Below are positions 59,431 through 64,000 of a DNA stretch of 64,000 bases, one piece after another; position 1 is the stretch's first letter, and every line of letters begins with the position of its first letter. This DNA is from Prauserella shujinwangii. Its GTDB lineage: Bacteria > Actinomycetota > Actinomycetes > Mycobacteriales > Pseudonocardiaceae. The notes beneath the pieces were generated by a model. The model was not told the origin of the DNA, did no database searches, and worked only from the letters and a program-made list of their open reading frames with translations. A program made the translations under genes and the position numbers. Where the stretch lies: assembly GCF_003001955.1 (NCBI RefSeq), contig NZ_PVNH01000009.1:1-64000 (forward strand), written 5' to 3'.

Positions 59431-62400
59431 GCGCTCCGGCTGGTACCGGCAGCTCGCCCCGGTGGACACCGTCGCCCGCAGGTGCTCGGCCAGCTCGGGA
59501 TGCCGTTCGTCCAGCTTGCGCAGGGTGTCGCGGATCCGCGCGGTCACGGTCTTGCGGGCCCGCTCCGCCTCGTCGCCGAGCCTGCGCGGGCGGCCGCCGA
59601 GCCCGGCGGCCGCCCGCAGCTCGGCGAGCAGCGCGGCCCGTTCCCGGTCGAGCTCGGCCGCCCTGGCGTCGGCGCCGCGCTCGACCGCGGTGTCGATCTC
59701 CTCGTCCAGCAGGGCCAGCCGCCTGCGGTAGGCGGCCTTCGCCTCGTCGTCGAGCACCGCGTCGCCGCCGAGGCTCCTGGCGGTGGTCACCAGTTCGCCG
59801 CCCTCCGGAGCCAGCAGGCGGACCGCCGGCACGTCGGTGCCCGGCCTGCTGAGCAGCGTGTGCAGGTCGCGCAGCCCCTTGGTGTTGGGCACGTGGACGG
59901 TGCGGCCGGCCATGGACAGCCGCCACACACCCTCGACGAGCCGGAACTCGTTGCCCGCACCCTCCATGGCGGACCGTCCGGCCGCGGCCTCGCGCAGTGC
60001 GCGCACGCGGTCCGGGACGTGCTCCATGCCGAGGTCGGCGGCTTCCCGCTGCACGTCGTCCAGCAGGTTCGCGGCGGCCGTGTCGTCATCCGGCGCGGCC
60101 CGGCCGAGCAGCGCCTCGGCGAGGCCGAGCCGGGCCAGCACCGACCACGGCCGCGCGTGCAGCGCGTCCGCCGTCCGGTGTGCTTCGGTGAACCGCGCGA
60201 CCGCGTCGTCCCATCTCCGTTCGGCCAGGTCGAGCCCGCCGAGCCAGTGCGTCACCGGACCGCTGATGTCGCAGCCGAACAGCGCCACGAGCCACTGATC
60301 GGCGTAGGGGGTGAGGTCGGCCCTGGCCCGGGCGCAGGCTTCCGGATCGCCGGTCGCCGCGGCCAGCTGAGCCTGGAACCGCAGCCACAGCGGCACGATC
60401 ATGCGGGGCAGCCGCGACGCCTCGGTCTCCGCGTAGTAGCGCGACGCGGTGGCCGTGTCGCCGGACTCCACCGCGGTGATGGCCTCGATCAGGCGGTGGA
60501 AGGAGTAGTCACGTTCACCCAGGCTCGCGTGCAGCTTTGCCAGCTCGGCGAAGCGGCCCCGCATCAGCGATACGGCCCAGCGGAGGTGGTGGGTGATGAA
60601 CGAGAAATGCTCGGCGTCGGGCTCCGGTGCGCCCAGCGCCTCGTCGAAGTGGGCGGTCGCGTCGGCGAACCGGCCCTGAAATCCCGCGATGATGCCCTGG
60701 TCGACCAGCGCCCCGATCCGCATCCGGGTGACGTCGCCCTCCCGGTCGGTCAGCGCGACGAACGCGGCCAGCCGCTCGGCGTAGCCGGGGTCGCCCCGCT
60801 CCAGCCGGGCCACCCAGCTCAGCGACGTCGCGTACTGCTCCATTTCGAGGTCACCGGTGCGGCGGGCGACCTCGACCATCTCGTCGGTGAGCCGCAGCCG
60901 CTCGGCAGCGGTGCCCGGCCCCCAGATGGTGTCGTGCAGCGTCCACAGGCTGAACCCGAGTGCCTCGTCGTCCCCCGCCGTGCGAGCGAGTGCGCCGAGG
61001 TGCACGGTCAGCTCCCTGGCCTGCTGGTCGAGGGGCGCGCCGTGGTCGCCGTCGGGAACGAGGGCACGGCGGGCCTCGTGGATCAGCTCGCGCTTGAGCT
61101 CGGCGTGGTCGTCCTCGCCGCCCCCGGCGCGGTACACGGACAGGGCGACCCTGGCGAGCAGCTCCGGCTCACCGAGGCGGCGGGCCAGCGTGGCGGCCTC
61201 GGTGAGCACGGCCCACCCCTCGGCCTTCTCGGTGCTGTGGTGCCGCAGCTCGTGGCCGAGGTCCAGCGAGACGATCACGCGCTGGGTGTCCGGCAGGCCC
61301 TCGATCTCCAGCGCCCTGCGGTAGTGGCCGATGCTCTCGTCGAACGCGAGCCGGGTGCTCGCCTCCCTGGCCGCGGCGACCAGCAGCCGGGCCGCCTGCT
61401 CCGGGTCCAGGTCGGTGCCCGCGAGGTGGGCGTGCCTGGCGAGCGCGCCGGGCACGATCCGGTCGGCGAGCGAGGGTGCGCCTTCGAGCGCACGGACGAC
61501 CGTGGCGTGCCGGGAGCGGCGCTGCTCGTCGTCGAGCGCGTCGTACAGCGTCTCCCGCACCAGGTCGTGCACGAACGCGAAGCGGCCCGCGCCCCTGGCC
61601 ACCACCAGCCGCGCGGCGACGGCCTGCTCCAGCAGGCGGTCGACCTGGGCGACGGGCGCCGCCACCGTGGCCGCGAGGACCTGCCGGTGGAACTCGCCGC
61701 CGAGCACGCAGGCGGCGCGCAGCACGTCGCCGACCGGATCGGGTAGGGCGGCCAGCCTGCGGCGCACCGCGTCCCGCACGCCGGGAGCGATCGCGGTGAC
61801 CGAGCCGCCGCTCTGCCACAGCCGTGCGGTCTGTTCCACGAAGAACGGGTTGCCGCCGGTGCGGCGGTGGACCTCGGCCACCAGCTCCGGGCCGGGTCGC
61901 GTGCCCGCGGTACGGGTCAGCAGCCGCCCGACGTCGTCCGGTTCGAGACCGGTGAGCGTCACGGTCCGCGCTCTGCTCAGCAGCGGGGTCAGCAGTGGTC
62001 GCAGCGGGTGCTCGACGGCCTCGACCTCGGCGTCCCGGTACGTGCCGACCAGCAGCACCCGCTCGAACCAGGTGTGCTGAGCCGCGAACTCGAGCAGCCG
62101 GAGGGAGGCGGGGTCGGCCCAGTGCAGGTCGTCGAGCACGGCGACGACCGGACGTGACTGCGAGACCGACACGAGCGCGGTGACGACGGCGTCGTAGAGC
62201 CGGAACGCGTCGGTGGGGCCCGCCTCGTCGAGACCGTCCAGGGTGATTCCCGCCGACTCGCCGAGCAGGACGGACAGCCCGGCGCCCGCGGCGGCCTCCG
62301 CCGCCGCCCACTCGCCGGGTTGCGTGCCGCGGCGCAGCGCGCGGAGCACCTGCACCCACGGCCAGTAGCCGGGCGCGTTCTCCGAGTGCCAGCACGAGCC

Positions 62401-62598
62401 GCTGAGCACCAGTGCCCCGCGCCGCCGCGCCTCGTCGGCGGCGTCGGTGACCAGGGTGGTCTTGCCGATGCCCGCCTCACCGGTGACCAGCACCAGCCCA
62501 CCGTGGCTCTCGGCCGTGCGGTCGATCTCGGCGCGCAGGACCGAGGCGGGGTGTTCCCGCCCGATGACGGCCGGTGCCGCGACCTGCGTTGCCTCCAC
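59410..62598 (-). CDS. Large AAA/STAND-type ATPase regulator
   Basis: A 1062-residue protein. The N-terminal ATPase has Walker A GEAGIGKTT (about 41-49) and Walker B VVAVLDDLHWADP (about 150), as in LuxR-family LAL/MalT-like STAND regulators. A long TPR-like helical middle follows (about 370-830), then a winged-helix-like segment VEGVWRLSMAGRTVHVPNTKGLRDL (about 850-875) and a charged coiled-coil end. There is no terminal LuxR GerE helix-turn-helix, so DNA binding, if any, uses another surface. Confidence 0.85.
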   Translation of the reverse strand: MEATQVAAPAVIGREHPASVLRAEIDRTAESHGGLVLVTGEAGIGKTTLVTDAADEARRRGALVLSGSCWHSENAPGYWPWVQVLRALRRGTQPGEWAAAEAAAGAGLSVLLGESAGITLDGLDEAGPTDAFRLYDAVVTALVSVSQSRPVVAVLDDLHWADPASLRLLEFAAQHTWFERVLLVGTYRDAEVEAVEHPLRPLLTPLLSRARTVTLTGLEPDDVGRLLTRTAGTRPGPELVAEVHRRTGGNPFFVEQTARLWQSGGSVTAIAPGVRDAVRRRLAALPDPVGDVLRAACVLGGEFHRQVLAATVAAPVAQVDRLLEQAVAARLVVARGAGRFAFVHDLVRETLYDALDDEQRRSRHATVVRALEGAPSLADRIVPGALARHAHLAGTDLDPEQAARLLVAAAREASTRLAFDESIGHYRRALEIEGLPDTQRVIVSLDLGHELRHHSTEKAEGWAVLTEAATLARRLGEPELLARVALSVYRAGGGEDDHAELKRELIHEARRALVPDGDHGAPLDQQARELTVHLGALARTAGDDEALGFSLWTLHDTIWGPGTAAERLRLTDEMVEVARRTGDLEMEQYATSLSWVARLERGDPGYAERLAAFVALTDREGDVTRMRIGALVDQGIIAGFQGRFADATAHFDEALGAPEPDAEHFSFITHHLRWAVSLMRGRFAELAKLHASLGERDYSFHRLIEAITAVESGDTATASRYYAETEASRLPRMIVPLWLRFQAQLAAATGDPEACARARADLTPYADQWLVALFGCDISGPVTHWLGGLDLAERRWDDAVARFTEAHRTADALHARPWSVLARLGLAEALLGRAAPDDDTAAANLLDDVQREAADLGMEHVPDRVRALREAAAGRSAMEGAGNEFRLVEGVWRLSMAGRTVHVPNTKGLRDLHTLLSRPGTDVPAVRLLAPEGGELVTTARSLGGDAVLDDEAKAAYRRRLALLDEEIDTAVERGADARAAELDRERAALLAELRAAAGLGGRPRRLGDEAERARKTVTARIRDTLRKLDERHPELAEHLRATVSTGASCRYQPERGISWRL

Positions 62599-62636
62599 GG
62601 AACGAACCTAGGACATCACGCCGACATTCGTGGTGG

Positions 62637-62719
62637 TCGTGCGTGAGAAACGTCGTTGGAACGCCCGCCCACCACCCCTGGCGGAGGCGCTCCGCGCCGC
62701 TCCGCCTTCTCACGCACGA
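62637..62719. repeat. 83-bp palindrome between the AAA-regulator start and arsC
   Basis: Perfect 13-bp arms TCGTGCGTGAGAA (62637-62649) and TTCTCACGCACGA (62707-62719) flank a GC-rich interior with its own hairpin (GGCGGAGGCGCTCCGCGCC). The right arm overlaps the arsC stop, so it can terminate arsC. The CGTG..GAG ends resemble those of the 33717-33762 palindrome. Confidence 0.65.
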
Positions 62720-63120
62720 GCGTCGAGCAGCTCCGAGACCAGCGTGCGCACCCTGCGGTCGATGTCGTCGCGGATCGGCCGCACCTCCTCGACCGGCTTG
62801 CCCGCCGGGTCGTCGAGCTGCCAGTCGAGGTAGCGCTTGCCGGGGAAGACCGGGCAGGTGTCGCCGCAGCCCATCGTGATCACGACGTCGGCGGCCGCCA
62901 CGTCGGCGGTGGAGAGCTTGACGGGCACCTGGTCGGTGATGTCGAGGCCCCACTCGGCCAGCGCCTCGGCCGCGGCGGGGTTGACCTTCTCCGCGGGTTC
63001 CGAGCCCGCCGAGCGCACGGCGATGCGGCCGAGCGAGTAGTGCCGGAGCAGCGCCGCCGCCAGCTGCGAGCGGCCCGCGTTGTGGACGCAGACGAACAGG
63101 ACTTCCGGGGTGTCGGTCAC
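62710..63120 (-). CDS. arsC: Arsenate reductase, low-molecular-weight phosphatase type
   Basis: A 136-residue enzyme that reduces arsenate to arsenite. The P-loop VCVHNAGRSQ (Cys11, Arg17) and the later CGDTCPVFPGK segment with further Cys match the thioredoxin- or mycothiol-coupled ArsC group. It is divergent from arsR-ACR3, completing an arsenic resistance locus. Confidence 0.92.
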   Translation of the reverse strand: MTDTPEVLFVCVHNAGRSQLAAALLRHYSLGRIAVRSAGSEPAEKVNPAAAEALAEWGLDITDQVPVKLSTADVAAADVVITMGCGDTCPVFPGKRYLDWQLDDPAGKPVEEVRPIRDDIDRRVRTLVSELLDARA

Positions 63121-63131
63121 GCCGGTAGCTT

Positions 63132-63169
63132 ACATCAGCGAGGCGTGATCTATCATCATCGCGTGATGT
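63132..63169. promoter_or_regulatory. Divergent arsenic promoter-operator
   Basis: ACATCA (63132-63137) and TGATGT (63164-63169) are inverted ends, with repeated GTGATC/ATCATC half-sites between. TATCAT (63151-63156), 6 nt before GTG 63163, is the likely -10 box of arsR (leaderless). This fits an ArsR operator controlling both directions. Confidence 0.6.
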
Positions 63170-63468
63170 CAGTGCGAAGTGATGTGTTGCGGGTCCTCGC
63201 CGACCCGTTGCGTGCGCAGATCGTCGAGCTTCTCGCTCACGAGTCGCTGTGCACGTGTCACCTGGTGGAGGAGACCGGCGCGAGCCAGACCAACGTCTCG
63301 AACCACCTCCGGCTCCTGCGGCAGGCGGGCCTGGTGAGCGCGGAACCGGCGGGACGCTACACGTACTACCGGCTCAACGCGGACGTCCTCAAGGACCTGG
63401 CCGCGGAGCTGTCCGGCCTGGCCGACATCGCCGACGAACGCGCCGACACCAGGAGGCCCTGCTCGTGA
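63163..63468 (+). CDS. arsR: ArsR arsenic-responsive repressor
   Basis: A 101-residue winged-helix repressor. CTCHLVEETGASQTNVSNHL contains the alpha-3 CxC arsenite site beside the recognition helix, and a further Cys lies near the C-terminus (RRPCS). GTG 63163 fits the leaderless spacing, with ATG 63166 next to it. It overlaps the ACR3 gene by 4 bp. It differs from the CzrA-type sensor at 10811 in metal site. Confidence 0.93.
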   Translation: MMSVRSDVLRVLADPLRAQIVELLAHESLCTCHLVEETGASQTNVSNHLRLLRQAGLVSAEPAGRYTYYRLNADVLKDLAAELSGLADIADERADTRRPCS

Positions 63469-64000
63469 GCCAGACCGCCGATACCGCCTCGCCGCAGGAC
63501 GAGTCCGACGTACTGCACCGGCTCTCGTTCCTCGACCGCTTCCTGCCGCTGTGGATCATCGTCGCGATGGCCGCCGGGCTGCTGCTCGGCAGCGTGCTGC
63601 CCGGCCTGCAGGGGGTGCTGGACGCGGTCAAGATCGGGCAGGTCTCGCTGCCGATCGCGCTCGGCCTGCTGCTGATGATGTACCCGGTGCTGGCGAAGGT
63701 GCGCTACGACCGGCTGGACACGGTGACCCGCGACCGGCGCACCCTGGTGCTGTCCCTGGTGCTCAACTGGGTCCTCGGCCCCGCGCTGATGTTCGCGCTC
63801 GCCTGGCTGATGCTGCCCGACCTGCCCGAGTACCGGACCGGGCTGATCATCGTCGGCCTCGCCCGCTGCATCGCCATGGTGATCATCTGGAACGACCTGG
63901 CGTGCGGCGACCGGGAGGCCGCGGCCGTGCTCGTCGCGCTCAACTCGGTGTTCCAGGTGCTGATGTTCGGCGTGCTCGGCTGGTTCTACCTCGACGTGCT
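63465..64000 (+). CDS. arsB: ACR3-type arsenite efflux permease (cut by window edge)
   Basis: The first 178 residues of a 10-helix arsenite exporter. FLPLWIIVAMAAGLLLGSVLPG, the LLLMMYPVLAKVRYD loop and GLARCIAMVIIWNDLACGD, with the essential Cys in helix 4, are ACR3 hallmarks. GTG 63465 overlaps the arsR stop by 4 bp. The gene is also called acr3. It should continue about 190 residues beyond the window. Confidence 0.95.
   Translation, partial: MSQTADTASPQDESDVLHRLSFLDRFLPLWIIVAMAAGLLLGSVLPGLQGVLDAVKIGQVSLPIALGLLLMMYPVLAKVRYDRLDTVTRDRRTLVLSLVLNWVLGPALMFALAWLMLPDLPEYRTGLIIVGLARCIAMVIIWNDLACGDREAAAVLVALNSVFQVLMFGVLGWFYLDV

Overview
The window is high-GC actinomycete chromosome, most likely Pseudonocardiaceae (Amycolatopsis or a relative). 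This is inferred from the roughly 70% GC coding, the many GTG starts, the many genes with a TAnnnT box 6-8 nt before the start codon (leaderless transcripts), an SsgA-like protein, split LigD genes and a 55-bp intergenic palindrome family. No rRNA, CRISPR array or integrase gene is visible.

Region 1 (1-10673) is the right part of an integrated conjugative element of the AICE type. A minus-strand operon (5411 down to 331 and beyond) encodes small AICE proteins, a SpdB-like spread protein and an FtsK/TraB-type DNA translocase. It faces an XRE regulator across a palindrome-rich region. An HTH-Nudix-like protein plus cupin follows. The element then carries cargo of clearly lower GC: a two-gene Pycsar antiphage system (nucleotide cyclase plus membrane effector, 8255-9456), followed by an HNH endonuclease gene. 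The element ends in the 3' half of a tRNA-Ser(UGA) gene (10621-10673), which I read as attR. The intact tRNA, integrase and replication genes should lie left of the window.

Region 2 (10.8-25.4 kb) is chromosomal. It holds a CzrA-type metal sensor divergent from a CDF exporter, a frameshifted LysE-type exporter, an XRE/ImmA pair, cell-envelope genes (NagZ-like lipoprotein, deacetylase-glycosyltransferase fusion, SsgA-like protein), a GH3 beta-glucosidase, an AlkZ-like protein, a FabH-like ketosynthase and an ECF sigma factor with a SnoaL-like tail.

Region 3 (25.4-32.8 kb) is a minus-strand stress and DNA-repair block: baeRF/Rv2629-like protein, RsbW-type anti-sigma factor, SigB/SigF-type sigma factor, then split LigD (PE-like, ligase, polymerase), Ku and an adenylate cyclase. 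Two GTTT-N16-GGGTA promoters, one before the baeRF gene and one before the NHEJ genes, suggest the sigma factor drives both.

Region 4 (32.9-64 kb) is mixed metabolism and regulation: TauE/SafE permease, HisC-like aminotransferase, acetoacetyl-CoA ligase, tRNA-Ser(GCU) and tRNA-Arg(ACG), a DUF3558-like protein broken in a 15-bp tandem repeat, several regulator-target pairs (MerR, PadR, MarR, TetR), an orphan EACC1-like protein, a multicopper oxidase, two MFS exporters, a DrrAB-type ABC exporter, a 1062-residue AAA regulator, and an arsenic locus (arsC, arsR, ACR3) cut by the right edge.
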